64,000 bases of DNA, taken from the NCBI RefSeq assembly GCF_003390925.1, contig NZ_QUBS01000018.1:1-64000 (forward strand), read 5' to 3'. Shown here piece by piece: positions 1-9,517 of this stretch (position 1 is the first letter of the stretch; each line of letters starts with the position of its first letter). The notes under the pieces were generated by a model. That model saw nothing but the letters and a program-made list of their open reading frames with translations, ran no database searches and had not been told where the DNA came from. Position numbers and translations under genes: made by a program. Origin of the DNA: Trinickia diaoshuihuensis (GTDB lineage Bacteria; Pseudomonadota; Gammaproteobacteria; Burkholderiales; Burkholderiaceae).

Positions 1-378
1 CGTGCCGTAACCGGTGCGCGTGAAGAAAGCCGGAATGCCGGCGCCGCCCGCGCGCAGCTTTTCCGCAAGCGTGCCTTGCGGCGTGAATTCGAGCTCGAGT
101 TCGCCCGACAGGTACTGGCGCTCGAACTCCTTGTTCTCGCCGACGTACGACGAGATCATCTTCTTGATTTGGCGCGTTTCGAGCAACAGCCCGAGGCCGA
201 AACCGTCGACGCCCGCGTTGTTGCTGATACACGTGATGCCCTTGACGCCCGTCTCGCGCAAAGCCGCGATCAACGCTTCGGGGATGCCGCACAGCCCGAA
301 GCCGCCGACGGCGAACGTCTGACCGTCCGCAACGACGCCTTCGAGCGCGGCGGCCGCGCTTGGATAGACTTTATTCAT
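1..378 (-). CDS. scoA: 3-oxoacid CoA-transferase subunit A (partial, 3' end outside window)
   Basis: This is the N-terminal 126 residues of the alpha subunit of a succinyl-CoA:3-ketoacid CoA transferase, which activates acetoacetate and similar 3-oxoacids with CoA from succinyl-CoA in the cytoplasm. The protein begins [14 protein letters not shown]. Residues 18-32 read [16 protein letters not shown], which fits the family I CoA-transferase signature (DG, three hydrophobics, GGF, then GxP). The SISNNAG-like stretch (here CISNNAG) and [16 protein letters not shown] are also typical of ScoA. The ATG is preceded by GGAAGGGA, a good ribosome-binding site. The reading frame runs off the left edge, so the gene is cut by the window and is not a pseudogene. 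The B subunit normally follows directly and would lie outside. A PAS-LuxR regulator is divergent from it. Confidence 0.93.
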   Translation of the reverse strand, partial: MNKVYPSAAAALEGVVADGQTFAVGGFGLCGIPEALIAALRETGVKGITCISNNAGVDGFGLGLLLETRQIKKMISSYVGENKEFERQYLSGELELEFTPQGTLAEKLRAGGAGIPAFFTRTGYGT

Positions 379-613
379 CTGTGTGTCCCTTCCATGATGG
401 AAATCCGACAATCGGATCGGCACGAGTGCAATGGTCGACATCGAACGCAATCGATGCCCATTTTAGTCGTCGTGCGCGCATCCGTTCATCGGCGATACGC
501 GCCGCCACACTCGATTTAATGGCCCAAAGGGTACGATGGTGCGCGCTTACGGCACAATACGCAAAAATACATAAGCGAAAGCCCGCGACATCCGCGCCCG
601 CTTGCCGCGAACC
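379..613. other. divergent intergenic region, scoA / PAS-LuxR gene
   Basis: This 235-bp spacer separates two divergent genes and must hold both promoters. The sequence from about 520 to 600 is AT-richer than its surroundings. No clear operator palindrome was seen by eye. Confidence 0.4.
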
Positions 614-1159
614 ATGCCAAAAATCGATTATCAAACCGCTTTCCATCTCGCGCCGATCGGACTCGTCATATCGCGCGACCGGATTATCGAAGACTGCAAC
701 GATGCCGTGGCCGCGATCTTCCGCTGCGAACGTTCGGCCCTGATCGGCCGTTCGTTCGAGGTGCTCTATCCGTCGTCGGACGAGTTCATGCGGATCGGCG
801 AGCGGATCGGGCCGATCATGACGGCGCAAGGCAGCTATGCGGACGACCGGATCATGAAGCGCGCCGACGGCGAACTATTTTGGTGCCACGTGACGGGGCG
901 CGCGCTGGAGCGCCAAGCGCCGCTCGCCGCGGGCGTGTGGACATTCGAAGATTTGAGCGCCACGCGCCGCGTGGCCATCGAGTTGACGCCGCGCGAACGC
1001 GAGGTGGCCGCGCAATTGGCCACGGGCAAGACGAGCAAGCAAATCGGGCGCGCGCTCGACATTAGCTCGCGCACGGTCGACATCTACCGCGCGCGCCTCA
1101 TGCGCAAATACGGCACGGGCAACGCGACCGAACTCATGCAGCGGTTACTGGGTCACTGA
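614..1159 (+). CDS. PAS domain / LuxR-type HTH transcriptional regulator
   Basis: A 181-residue regulator. Residues about 3-110 form a PAS sensor fold (LAPIGLVISRDRIIEDCN, then FWCHVTGRAL). Residues about 118-178 form a LuxR/GerE helix-turn-helix (TPREREVAAQLATGKTSKQI, then SRTVDIYRARLMRKYG). There is no receiver domain, so it is not a classical response regulator; the PAS domain may sense a ligand or redox state directly. The ATG at 614 was chosen over a TTG four codons upstream because the PAS homology starts just after it. It is divergent from scoA across about 235 bp and may control that ketone-body gene pair, which is inference from position only. Its 3' end overlaps the convergent thioesterase gene by 7 bp. 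Confidence 0.85.
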   Translation: MPKIDYQTAFHLAPIGLVISRDRIIEDCNDAVAAIFRCERSALIGRSFEVLYPSSDEFMRIGERIGPIMTAQGSYADDRIMKRADGELFWCHVTGRALERQAPLAAGVWTFEDLSATRRVAIELTPREREVAAQLATGKTSKQIGRALDISSRTVDIYRARLMRKYGTGNATELMQRLLGH

Positions 1160-1605
1160 GCGGCGATGAGATGCGCTCGGTCGAGCACTTCGCGCAAGCG
1201 CTCCGGCAACGGCACCGAGCGGCCGGCCGCGTAATCGATCCACACGCAGCGCGCCGCCCCGCGCGCATAGATCGTGCCCGGGTCGTCGGCGCGGCGCAGT
1301 TCGAACCCCGTGTCGAGGCTGCTGCGGCCCGGCTTGCCCACCGACATCACGCCGATCACGTCGCCCGGGTAATGCAATTGCCGCAAAAATTCCATCGAAG
1401 CGTTGACGATGACAGGCCCCTGGCCCTCGTCGGCGCCGCCGATAATGCCGATCGACTCGAACCAGCTAATGCGCACCTGCTCCATGTAGCGAAAGTACAC
1501 GGTGTTGTTGACGTGTCCGAACGCGTCCATGTCGCCCCAACGAATGGGCATCGACATGTCGAACACGCGCTGGTAATCGTTGCTCGTCGCTTCTGCTTGT
1601 TCCAC
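1153..1605 (-). CDS. acyl-CoA thioesterase, 4HBT hotdog family
   Basis: A 150-residue single-hotdog thioesterase that hydrolyses an acyl-CoA or aryl-CoA thioester. The hallmark is the N-terminal RWGDMDAFGHVNNTVYFRYM (residues about 22-41), the YbgC/FadM-type motif with the catalytic Asp and the HVNN turn. The start is GTG at 1605. It is 48 bp downstream of the SDR gene on the same strand, so the two are probably co-transcribed. A pairing of thioesterase with short-chain dehydrogenase suggests fatty acyl-CoA metabolism. The physiological substrate cannot be read from the sequence. The 3' end overlaps the convergent PAS-LuxR gene by 7 bp. Confidence 0.87.
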   Translation of the reverse strand: MEQAEATSNDYQRVFDMSMPIRWGDMDAFGHVNNTVYFRYMEQVRISWFESIGIIGGADEGQGPVIVNASMEFLRQLHYPGDVIGVMSVGKPGRSSLDTGFELRRADDPGTIYARGAARCVWIDYAAGRSVPLPERLREVLDRAHLIAAQ

Positions 1606-1653
1606 TTCTTTATACCTAAGACAAAAAAATCCGGTTCGACGCGACGCGGCCGG

Positions 1654-2433
1654 TCAAGCAAGGCCGAACCCGTCGTCGGCGGCGATCACCGCGCCGTTGA
1701 TGAATTGCGATTCGTCGGCCGCGAGCAGCAGCAGCAAGCCGTCGAGATCCTCGGGGCGGCCCACGCGCCGCCGGGGCAGCATCGAAAGCAGTTTCTGCCC
1801 CTGATCGGTCGACCAATGGTGATGGTTGATTTCGGTATCGATGTAGCCCGGCGCGATCGCGTTCACGTTGATGCCGTGCCGCCCCCACTCGAGCGCCATC
1901 GCCCGCGTCATATGCACGACCGCCGCCTTGCTCATCGAATATAGACCGATCTGCGGCAGCACGCGCAGACCCGCCACGGACGCGATGTTGATGATCCGGT
2001 AAGCGGGCTTCTGAGCGGTGCCGGCCGAGCGCATGATCATGCGCTTGGCCACTTCCTGGGCAACGAAAAACGCGCCGCGCGTGTTCGTATCGAACACGTA
2101 TTCGTAGTCGGCCGGCGTGACTTCGGACAGCTTTTGCGTCGTCGAAACGCCGGAATTGTTGACGAGAATGTCGATCGTGCCCGCCTCGGTCTCGGCGTGC
2201 GCCACCGCGGCCTTGATGCTCTGGTAGTCGGTTACGTCGAGCGAGACGACGTGCGCAGCGCCGCCCGATGCCTCGATTTCGGCGCGCAACTCCTTCAAAC
2301 GGTCCACCCGACGGCTCGCGAGCACGACCTTGGCCCCCGCTTGCGACAGCACGAGCGCGAAGCGCTTGCCGAGCCCGCTTGACGCGCCGGTAATCAGCGC
2401 AACCTTGCCTTCCAGATTGATCGAACGGCCCAT
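1654..2433 (-). CDS. SDR family NAD(P)-dependent oxidoreductase
   Basis: A 259-residue classical short-chain dehydrogenase. The cofactor motif is TGASSGLGKRFA near residue 16, the structural motif is NNSG (VNNSGVST), and the catalytic Ser-Tyr-Lys triad includes YSMSK. The C-terminal NAIAPGYIDTEI stretch is typical of FabG-like reductases. The ATG at 2433 follows AAAGGAAC, so the longer open frame that begins upstream is not used. It is the upstream gene of a likely two-gene unit with the thioesterase. The substrate is unknown. A 3-hydroxyacyl-CoA or 3-oxoacyl reductase role is plausible from the neighbour but unproven. Confidence 0.88.
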   Translation of the reverse strand: MGRSINLEGKVALITGASSGLGKRFALVLSQAGAKVVLASRRVDRLKELRAEIEASGGAAHVVSLDVTDYQSIKAAVAHAETEAGTIDILVNNSGVSTTQKLSEVTPADYEYVFDTNTRGAFFVAQEVAKRMIMRSAGTAQKPAYRIINIASVAGLRVLPQIGLYSMSKAAVVHMTRAMALEWGRHGINVNAIAPGYIDTEINHHHWSTDQGQKLLSMLPRRRVGRPEDLDGLLLLLAADESQFINGAVIAADDGFGLA

Positions 2434-2621
2434 TCTCGTTCCTTTAATCGATGAAGTTATGCGATGCGCGATCGAACGCGGAACCCGCCGCGAGCGGTAC
2501 CGCCACTCTACCACGAGAATAGAACGATCGTGCTAATCTTGTTCCATGCGGTTGCAGCGTCCCTACCGTTCGCTGACAATACGAACCCGAAAAAAAGCAT
2601 TCTAATGGCTAAGGAGCCCCC

Positions 2622-4295
2622 ATGACCCCCGAAAGTCTGATCGAGCAGTACGGCCCGCGCGAGTCGATGGAATACGACGTCGTCATCGTGGGCGGCGGCC
2701 CCGCCGGTCTGTCCGCGGCCATCCGCCTCAAGCAGCTCGCACGGGACAAGGGCGTCGATGTCGGCGTATGCGTGCTCGAAAAGGGTTCCGAAATCGGCGC
2801 CCATATTCTGTCGGGCGCCGTCATGGACCCGCGCGCCATCAGCGAGCTGATCCCCGACTGGAAGGAGAAAGGCGCGCCTTTGACCGTGGAAGTAACCGAA
2901 GACCGGTTTCTCTTTCTGACGGAAAAAGGCGCCGTCAAGACGCCGAACTGGGCGCTGCCGGAGAACTTCAAGAATCACGGCAACTATGTCATTAGTCTCG
3001 CCAACGTCACGCGCTGGCTCGGTCAGCAAGCGGAAGCGCTCGGCGTCGAGATTTTCCCTGGATTCGCCGCCGCGGAAGTCCTCTATAACGAAGACGGCTC
3101 GGTCAAAGGCGTAGCCACGGGCAACATGGGCATCGGCAAGGACGGCGAGCCGACCGAAAACTTTCAATTGGGCATGGAGTTGCATGCCAAATACACGCTG
3201 TTCTGCGAGGGCGCACGCGGGCATCTCGGCCGCCAGTTGAACGCGAAATTCAAGCTCGACCAAGGTGCCGACCCGCAGGTCTACGGCATCGGCATCAAGG
3301 AACTCTGGGAGATCGATGCGGCCAAGCATCAACCGGGGCTCGTCATCCATACGGCCGGCTGGCCATTGGATACCCAAACCTACGGCGGCTCGTTCCTCTA
3401 TCACATCGACAACAATCAAGTGATGGTGGGTTTCGTCGTCGGCCTGGGCTATACCAACCCTTACCTGTCGCCGTTCGAGGAATTCCAGCGCTATAAGACG
3501 CATCCGGCGATCCGCACGTTCCTCGAAGGCGGCAAGCGTCTATCGTACGGCGCTCGCGCGATCACGGCGGGCGGGCTGCTCTCGCTGCCCAAGCTCGTAT
3601 TTCCGGGCGGCGCGCTCGTCGGCGACGATGCCGGATTCTTGAATGCCTCGCGCATCAAAGGTAGCCATGCGGCCATCAAGAGCGGCATGCTCGCGGCCGA
3701 CGCCGCCTTCGACGCGGTGCAGGCTGGCCGTCAAGGCGACGAACTCGCGGCCTACCCCGAATCGTTCAAGCAATCGTGGCTGCACGGCGAACTCCATCGC
3801 GCGCGCAACTTCAAGCAATGGATGAGCAAGGGGCTGTACCTCGGCACGCTGATGGTCGGGATCGAACAGAAGCTGCTCGGCGGCAACGTGCCCTGGACCT
3901 TGCATCATCAGCATCGCGATCACGAGATGCTCAAGCCGGCCTCCGAGTGCGCGCCGATCGTTTATCCGAAACCCGACGGCAAGCTGACGTTCGACCGGCT
4001 CTCCTCGGTGTTCCTCTCGAATACCAATCACGAGGAAAACCAGCCCGCGCATTTGACGCTGAAGGACCCCTCGGTGCCCGTGAACGTCAACCTGCACACC
4101 TATGCGGGCCCCGAGGGGCGCTACTGCCCCGCCGCCGTGTACGAGTTCGTCAAGAACGACGACGGCAGCGACCGGCTCGTGATCAATGCGCAGAACTGCG
4201 TGCATTGCAAGACCTGCGACATCAAGGACCCGACGCAGAACATCGTCTGGGTCACGCCCGAGGGCGGCGGCGGGCCGAACTACGCGAATATGTAG
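2622..4295 (+). CDS. electron transfer flavoprotein-ubiquinone oxidoreductase
   Basis: A 557-residue membrane-associated FAD and 4Fe-4S enzyme that passes electrons from reduced ETF, charged by acyl-CoA dehydrogenases, to ubiquinone. The FAD-binding motif VVIVGGGPAGLSAAIRL lies at residues about 19-35. The 4Fe-4S ligands are visible as C501, C526, C529 and C532, the last three in NCVHCKTCDIKDP. The protein ends GGGGPNYANM, as the family usually does. The ATG is preceded by AAGGAGCCCCC, a strong ribosome-binding site. Full length and all key residues are present. It stands alone and is divergent from the SDR gene across 188 bp. Its place beside SDR and thioesterase genes fits beta-oxidation. 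Confidence 0.96.
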   Translation: MTPESLIEQYGPRESMEYDVVIVGGGPAGLSAAIRLKQLARDKGVDVGVCVLEKGSEIGAHILSGAVMDPRAISELIPDWKEKGAPLTVEVTEDRFLFLTEKGAVKTPNWALPENFKNHGNYVISLANVTRWLGQQAEALGVEIFPGFAAAEVLYNEDGSVKGVATGNMGIGKDGEPTENFQLGMELHAKYTLFCEGARGHLGRQLNAKFKLDQGADPQVYGIGIKELWEIDAAKHQPGLVIHTAGWPLDTQTYGGSFLYHIDNNQVMVGFVVGLGYTNPYLSPFEEFQRYKTHPAIRTFLEGGKRLSYGARAITAGGLLSLPKLVFPGGALVGDDAGFLNASRIKGSHAAIKSGMLAADAAFDAVQAGRQGDELAAYPESFKQSWLHGELHRARNFKQWMSKGLYLGTLMVGIEQKLLGGNVPWTLHHQHRDHEMLKPASECAPIVYPKPDGKLTFDRLSSVFLSNTNHEENQPAHLTLKDPSVPVNVNLHTYAGPEGRYCPAAVYEFVKNDDGSDRLVINAQNCVHCKTCDIKDPTQNIVWVTPEGGGGPNYANM

Positions 4296-4305
4296 GCAGG
4301 GACGA

Positions 4306-4335
4306 AAGAAAACGGGCCGCGTAGGTTGCGGCCCG
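4306..4335 (-). terminator. rho-independent terminator of aroC
   Basis: An 8-bp GC stem (4313-4320 with 4328-4335) is followed on the minus strand by TTTTCTTTC. It lies just beyond the aroC stop and also separates it from the convergent ETF-QO gene. Confidence 0.7.
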
Positions 4336-4395
4336 GTACGGCCCGATACGGTTTACCCGTACACACGTTCACGGGCGCCAAGAGCGCACAAACGA

Positions 4396-5496
4396 TCAAG
4401 GGGCGCTGGCAGCAATCCTCGGCGTCGCCACGCTCACGTCGCCGCACTGCGCGCGATGACGCAATGCGTGATCGATCAAGACCAACGCCAACATGGCCTC
4501 GGTGATCGGCGTCGCGCGAATGCCGACGCACGGGTCGTGGCGGCCGAAGGTCTCGACGACCGCCGGCTGCCCTTGCTTGTCGACGGAACGACGCGGCGTG
4601 CGAATGCTCGACGTGGGTTTGATGGCGATCGACACCGTGATGTCCTGCCCTGTCGAGATGCCCCCGAGTATGCCGCCCGCGTGATTGCCGACGAAGCCCT
4701 GGGGCGTCAGTTCGTCGCCGTGGACCGAACCGCGTTGCGCGACGCTCGCGAACCCCGCGCCGATCTCCACGCCTTTGACGGCGTTGATGCCCATCATGGC
4801 GTGTGCGATATCGGCATCGAGCCGATCGAACAACGGCTCGCCCCAACCGACCGGGACCCCCGTCGCAACGGTACTGATGCGTGCGCCGATCGAATCGCCG
4901 TCCTTACGCAGCGCATCCATATATTCCTCTAGCCGGGGCACGATGTCGGCGTTCGGCGCGAAAAACGGATTCTCGCGGACATGCGCCCAATCGACGAATG
5001 GAATCTCGATTTCGCCGAGCGCGCTCATATACCCGCGCACTTCGACGCCGAACTTCTCGCGCAGCCATTTCTTGGCGACGGCGCCGGCCGCCACGGTAGG
5101 CGCCGTGAGCCGGGCCGACGAGCGGCCGCCGCCGCGATAGTCGCGAATACCGTATTTCTGCCAGTAGGTGTAGTCGGCATGCCCAGGGCGAAACGTCTCG
5201 GCGATATTGCCGTAATCCTTGCTGCGCTGATCCGTATTGCGGATCAAGAGCGCGATCGGCGCGCCCGTGGTAATGCCTTCGAACACGCCCGATAGGATCT
5301 CGACCTTGTCTTCTTCCTGGCGTTGGGTCACGTGGCGCGAGGTGCCGGGTTTGCGGCGATCGAGTTCGGCCTGAATATCGGCTTCCGACAGCGCCATTCC
5401 CGGGGGGCACCCGTCGATCACGCAGCCGATCGCCGGCCCGTGCGACTCGCCGAACGTCGTGACGGTGAAAAGCGTGCCGAGAGTATTGCCGGACAT
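4396..5496 (-). CDS. aroC: chorismate synthase
   Basis: A 366-residue enzyme of the shikimate pathway that converts 5-enolpyruvylshikimate 3-phosphate to chorismate using reduced FMN. Signature 1 is [14 protein letters not shown] near residue 16. Signature 2 is the GRSSAR stretch. Signature 3 is [16 protein letters not shown] near residue 325. The start at 5496 gives [20 protein letters not shown], which matches family starts; an upstream in-frame extension has no homology and was rejected. It follows the MFS-PlsC fusion by about 110 bp on the same strand and could be transcribed with it. A terminator lies downstream. Confidence 0.97.
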   Translation of the reverse strand: MSGNTLGTLFTVTTFGESHGPAIGCVIDGCPPGMALSEADIQAELDRRKPGTSRHVTQRQEEDKVEILSGVFEGITTGAPIALLIRNTDQRSKDYGNIAETFRPGHADYTYWQKYGIRDYRGGGRSSARLTAPTVAAGAVAKKWLREKFGVEVRGYMSALGEIEIPFVDWAHVRENPFFAPNADIVPRLEEYMDALRKDGDSIGARISTVATGVPVGWGEPLFDRLDADIAHAMMGINAVKGVEIGAGFASVAQRGSVHGDELTPQGFVGNHAGGILGGISTGQDITVSIAIKPTSSIRTPRRSVDKQGQPAVVETFGRHDPCVGIRATPITEAMLALVLIDHALRHRAQCGDVSVATPRIAASAP

Positions 5497-5605
5497 GGAC
5501 TTGGCCTCGAGAGTAGTAATGAGCAACAAAGCGCGAGGCGATATTATGCCTCGCCCCGCGGTCGCGCGGCGGCGGCGCCGGACACACGGAACCGCGAGAC
5601 GCGCG

Positions 5606-7543
5606 CTAGCGCCTCGCGCCGCGCAACTCGCCCACGATTTCTTGCAGGGCCTCCGGGGTAGCGATGCTCGGTTCGAGCGGCTCGGCAACCGCCAGCGTGA
5701 GCCGGCTCATGACACCCTTTTGCAACGGGCGCGGCCAATGCGCATCGCCATGACGCGAGAACACGCTGCCCCATAGCCCGCGCAGCGCCATCGGTATGAC
5801 GGGAACGGGACTGCGCGCCAGGATTTCCGTGATGCCGTGGCGGAACGTATTCAATTGGCCGTCGCGCGTAAGCTTGCCTTCGGGAAAAATGCAGACCAGT
5901 TCGCCCTCGGCCAACGCCGCGGCGCAAGTCTCATAGGCCTTTGTAAGCATAACGGGGTCTTCGTGCGCGGGCGCGATCGGAATCGCTTTCGCATGACGGA
6001 AGAGCCAGCCCGCGAAGCGCGTTCGGAAAATCCTGTGGTCCATGACGAAACGGATCGGCCTCGGGCTTTCGGCCATGATCACGACCGCATCGACATAACT
6101 CACATGATTGCAGACGAGCACCGCCGCGCCTTGCTCTGGAATGCGCTCCGCATGCACGAGGCGAATTCGATAAAACGTATGCACGAGCACCCATGCGACG
6201 AAACGCAGCAAGAACTCCGGCACGAGGGAATAGATGTAGGCGGCGACGAGCACGTTGAGCAGCGCCGTGACCGCGAAAATCCCGGGAATGCTCACGCCGA
6301 GCGAGGTCAGCCCGATCGCCATCAATGCCGAGACGATCATGAAAAAGGCGTTGAGAATGTTGTTCGCGGCGATGATGCGCGCCCGGTGCGTGCTCTGGCA
6401 GCGGCTTTGAATCAACGCGTAAAGCGGCACGCTGTAAAACCCGCCGAACATCGCAAGCAAGAACAGATCGGCCAGGATGCGCCAATCGCGCGCGTGCACC
6501 AGGAACTCGGCAACGCCGATCAACCGCCCCGTGGACGCGAAACCGCGGCTCGCCCAGTAGAGATCGAGCGCGAACACGCTGATGCCGATCGAGCCGAGCG
6601 GCACGAGCCCGATTTCGACGCGCCGCTTCGAAAGCCGCTCGCACAGCAGCGAGCCGGTCCCAATCCCGAGCGAAAACGTGGCGAGCAGCACCGTGACCAC
6701 ATCGGGGTTCGCCGAGAGGACATCTTTGGCGTAGTTGAAGAACGAGGTCAGAAACGTCGCGCCGACGAACCAAAGCCAGGAAATGCCGAGCAAGCTCAAA
6801 AAAACCGTACGGTTCGTGCGCGCGAGCGCCAAATTGCGCCAAGTTTCGGTGAAGGGGTTCCAGTTGATCCGAAGCTCCGGCTGCGAGGGCGGCGAAACGG
6901 GCACTCTGCCGGAGATGAAGCGTCCCGCCAGCGCCACGCAAAAACAGGTGCCGGCGAGCATCCAAGCGCCATGCTCGGGCGAACCCGCGGCGGCGCCGCC
7001 GATGATCGTGCCGAACAGGATCGCCACGAACGTACCCATTTCGACGAGCCCATTGCCGCCGACGAGTTCGCGGTCCTCTAGATGTTGCGGCAGGTACGCG
7101 TATTTGACCGGCCCGAACAACGTCGAATGTACACCCATGAGAAAAGTGCAGAGGAACAGCAACGGTGCGTGGTGCGTGACGAACCCCGCCCCGCCGATCA
7201 GCATCACGACGATCTCGAACGTTTTGACGAAGCGCGTGAGCATGGCCTTGTCGAACTTGTCGGCGATCTGTCCCGATGTGGCCGACAGCAGGACGAACGG
7301 TAGGATAAATATGGCCGAGATCAGGAAAGCGGCCGTCTTGGGATCGACGCCCGAAAACCGGGCGGCCTGATAAGTGACGAGCGAACTGAATCCGACCTTG
7401 AAAACGTTATCGTTCAGCGCGCCGAGAAATTGCGTCCAAAAGAACGGGGCAAAGCGCCGCTCGCGAAAGAGCGAGAACTGGGAATGATGCTCGCGCGGCG
7501 CGCGGCGCGGCAACGAAGCCGCCGGCAACGGTTGATCGCTCAT
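5606..7543 (-). CDS. MFS transporter fused to 1-acyl-glycerophosphate acyltransferase (LplT-PlsC type)
   Basis: A 645-residue two-domain membrane protein. Residues about 25-425 are a 12-helix MFS transporter similar to LplT, which flips lysophospholipids across the inner membrane ([16 protein letters not shown] near the start). Residues about 440-640 are a PlsC-family acyltransferase with the HX4D motif NHVSYVD and the acceptor motif [11 protein letters not shown]. The domain order suggests that lysophospholipid is imported and reacylated by one polypeptide, a job that E. coli splits between LplT and Aas. There is no acyl-ACP synthetase domain, so an acyl-CoA or acyl-ACP donor must come from elsewhere. 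The start is 4 bp after the upstream CBS gene, so the two form an operon. Confidence 0.9.
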   Translation of the reverse strand: MSDQPLPAASLPRRAPREHHSQFSLFRERRFAPFFWTQFLGALNDNVFKVGFSSLVTYQAARFSGVDPKTAAFLISAIFILPFVLLSATSGQIADKFDKAMLTRFVKTFEIVVMLIGGAGFVTHHAPLLFLCTFLMGVHSTLFGPVKYAYLPQHLEDRELVGGNGLVEMGTFVAILFGTIIGGAAAGSPEHGAWMLAGTCFCVALAGRFISGRVPVSPPSQPELRINWNPFTETWRNLALARTNRTVFLSLLGISWLWFVGATFLTSFFNYAKDVLSANPDVVTVLLATFSLGIGTGSLLCERLSKRRVEIGLVPLGSIGISVFALDLYWASRGFASTGRLIGVAEFLVHARDWRILADLFLLAMFGGFYSVPLYALIQSRCQSTHRARIIAANNILNAFFMIVSALMAIGLTSLGVSIPGIFAVTALLNVLVAAYIYSLVPEFLLRFVAWVLVHTFYRIRLVHAERIPEQGAAVLVCNHVSYVDAVVIMAESPRPIRFVMDHRIFRTRFAGWLFRHAKAIPIAPAHEDPVMLTKAYETCAAALAEGELVCIFPEGKLTRDGQLNTFRHGITEILARSPVPVIPMALRGLWGSVFSRHGDAHWPRPLQKGVMSRLTLAVAEPLEPSIATPEALQEIVGELRGARR

Positions 7544-7547
7544 GCGC

Positions 7548-8006
7548 TCAGCGCGTCTCCCTCGGCTGGCCTTCCTCCGGCCAATCGCGGATATACGCCT
7601 TGAGCATGCGGTTCTCGAAACTTTGCTCCTCGACCACGGCCTTGGCCACGTCGTAGAACGAAATGACGCCCATCAGCGTGCGGTTTTCCATCACGGGCAA
7701 ATAGCGCACGTGGTGCTCCAGCATGATGCGGCGCACCTCGTTGACGTCCGTTTCGGGCGTGCAGGTGATCGGATGGTCGTCCATTACCTTGCGGATCGTG
7801 GCCGTGCCGACGCTGCCGCCGTTCTTCTTCAGCGTCAGAATGATTTCGCGGAACGTGAGCATACCGACGAGATCGCCGAACTCCATGACGACGAGCGAAC
7901 CGATGTCGTGCTCGGCCATCGTGTTGACGGCATCGTGCAACGCCGTATCGGGCGTGACCGTAAACAAAGTATTGCCCTTGACCTTCAGGATGTCGCTGAC
8001 TCTCAT
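7548..8006 (-). CDS. CBS domain-containing protein
   Basis: A 152-residue protein made of two CBS motifs in tandem, at residues about 1-62 (MRVSDILKVKGNTLFTVTPD) and about 72-130 (TIRKVMDDHPITCTPETD). A CBS pair forms a Bateman module that binds adenine nucleotides such as AMP, ATP or SAM and usually regulates a partner. No catalytic domain is attached. The start at 8006 follows GGGAGAT. It sits 4 bp upstream of the MFS-PlsC gene on the same strand, so it may sense energy state for that transporter and acyltransferase, which is inference from operon structure. Confidence 0.9.
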   Translation of the reverse strand: MRVSDILKVKGNTLFTVTPDTALHDAVNTMAEHDIGSLVVMEFGDLVGMLTFREIILTLKKNGGSVGTATIRKVMDDHPITCTPETDVNEVRRIMLEHHVRYLPVMENRTLMGVISFYDVAKAVVEEQSFENRMLKAYIRDWPEEGQPRETR

Positions 8007-8185
8007 GTCTATCTCCCGGTAATGCTTGCGCGGATCGGTCGATCCTAGCGGAAAGGTCTCTAAAAGGAAAGCGAGGCACCCATTGGCCGGACGGTCAGCG
8101 AGGCGCGCTCGAGACCGATCGGGCGCCGGCCGGTGTTACGATGGCCGCCACCGCCACCTTTGCCGGGGTTTGCCCCGCCGATGTC

Positions 8186-9517
8186 ATGTCCGCCAATCGA
8201 TTCGACACGCTCGCGCTGCATGCCGGCGCAGCCCCCGATCCCGCCACGGGCGCGCGCGCCACTCCCATCTATCAAAGTACGGCCTTCGTCTTTCGCGATG
8301 CCGACCACGCCGCCGCCCTGTTCAACATGGAGCGCGCGGGCCACGTCTATTCGCGCATCTCGAACCCGACGGTGGCCGTCTTCGAAGAGCGCGTCGCCGC
8401 CCTCGAAAACGGCGCCGGCGCGATCGGTACCGCCAGCGGCCAGGCCGCGCTGCATCTGGCCATCGTCACCCTGATGGGCGCCGGCTCGCACATCGTCGCC
8501 TCCAGCGCTTTGTACGGCGGGTCGCACAATTTGCTGCATTACACGCTGCGCCGTTTCGGGATCGAAACGACGTTCGTGGCGCCGCGCGATCTCGACGCAT
8601 GGCGCGCCGCCATACGCCCGAACACGCGTCTTTTCCTCGGGGAAACCCTCGGCAACCCGAATTTGGATGTGCTCGATATCGAGGCGATCGCGCAGATTGC
8701 CCACGCGCAGTCCATCCCGCTGCTCGTCGATTCGACCTTTACGACGCCTTATCTCATCAAGCCGTTCGAGCACGGCGCCGATTTCGTCTATCACTCGGCG
8801 ACTAAATTCCTCGGCGGCCACGGCACGACCATCGGCGGCGTACTGGTGGACGGCGGCACCTTCGATTTCGCCGCGTCGGGCCGATTTCCCGAATTCACCG
8901 AGCCGTACGACGGCTTTCACGGCATGGTCTTCGCCGAGGAAAGCACCGTCGCGCCGTTCCTGTTGCGAGCCCGCCGCGAGGGGCTGCGCGATTTCGGCGC
9001 GTGTCTGCACCCGCAAGCCGCGTGGCAACTGCTGCAAGGGATCGAGACGTTGCCGCTGCGGATGGAGCGGCACGTCGCGAACACGCGCAAAGTCGTCGAA
9101 TTCCTCGTTGCGCACGCGGGCGTCGAGTCGGTCGCCTATCCGGAGCTGGAGTCCCACCCCGGCCATGCGCTGGCCAAACGCCTGCTGCCGCGCGGCGCGG
9201 GCGCCGTGGTCAGCTTCAACCTGCGCGGCGATCGCGCGGCGGGCCGCCGTTTCATCGAAGCGCTCACGCTCTTCTCGCATCTCGCCAACGTGGGCGATGC
9301 GCGCTCGCTCGTCATTCATCCCGCTTCAACCACGCATTTCCGCATGGACGCCGCCGCGCTCGCCGCGGCCGGCATCGCCGAGGGCACGATCCGGCTATCG
9401 ATCGGGCTGGAAGACCCGGACGATCTGATCGACGACCTGAAGCGCGCGCTGAAGGCCGCCGGCAAGCCCGCCACGAAACAGAGCCCGAGCGCACCGTCGC
9501 CGAAGGAGCCGGCATGA
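8186..9517 (+). CDS. metY: O-acetylhomoserine aminocarboxypropyltransferase (sulfhydrylase)
   Basis: A PLP enzyme of the Cys/Met metabolism family that makes homocysteine from O-acetylhomoserine and sulfide. It is 443 residues from the chosen start. The N-terminus NRFDTLALHAGAAPDPATGA is diagnostic of MetY. The PLP lysine is K207 in SATKFLGGH, and VDSTFTTPYL precedes it. An in-frame ATG at 8141 would add 15 residues (MAATATFAGV) without homology; neither start has a good ribosome-binding site, so the start is uncertain. Its stop overlaps the start of the alpha/beta hydrolase gene in an ATGA. A related family member such as O-succinylhomoserine sulfhydrylase is a less likely alternative. Confidence 0.9.
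   Translation: MSANRFDTLALHAGAAPDPATGARATPIYQSTAFVFRDADHAAALFNMERAGHVYSRISNPTVAVFEERVAALENGAGAIGTASGQAALHLAIVTLMGAGSHIVASSALYGGSHNLLHYTLRRFGIETTFVAPRDLDAWRAAIRPNTRLFLGETLGNPNLDVLDIEAIAQIAHAQSIPLLVDSTFTTPYLIKPFEHGADFVYHSATKFLGGHGTTIGGVLVDGGTFDFAASGRFPEFTEPYDGFHGMVFAEESTVAPFLLRARREGLRDFGACLHPQAAWQLLQGIETLPLRMERHVANTRKVVEFLVAHAGVESVAYPELESHPGHALAKRLLPRGAGAVVSFNLRGDRAAGRRFIEALTLFSHLANVGDARSLVIHPASTTHFRMDAAALAAAGIAEGTIRLSIGLEDPDDLIDDLKRALKAAGKPATKQSPSAPSPKEPA

Noticed and set aside
371-829. Minus-strand open frame of 152 codons between scoA and the PAS regulator
   Set aside because: It overlaps both the scoA start region and the PAS coding region in the opposite sense and shows no family motif.
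8007-8185. SAM or SAH riboswitch before metY
   Set aside because: A methionine-gene riboswitch was considered, but the upstream 180 bp show no recognisable conserved core or terminator hairpin.
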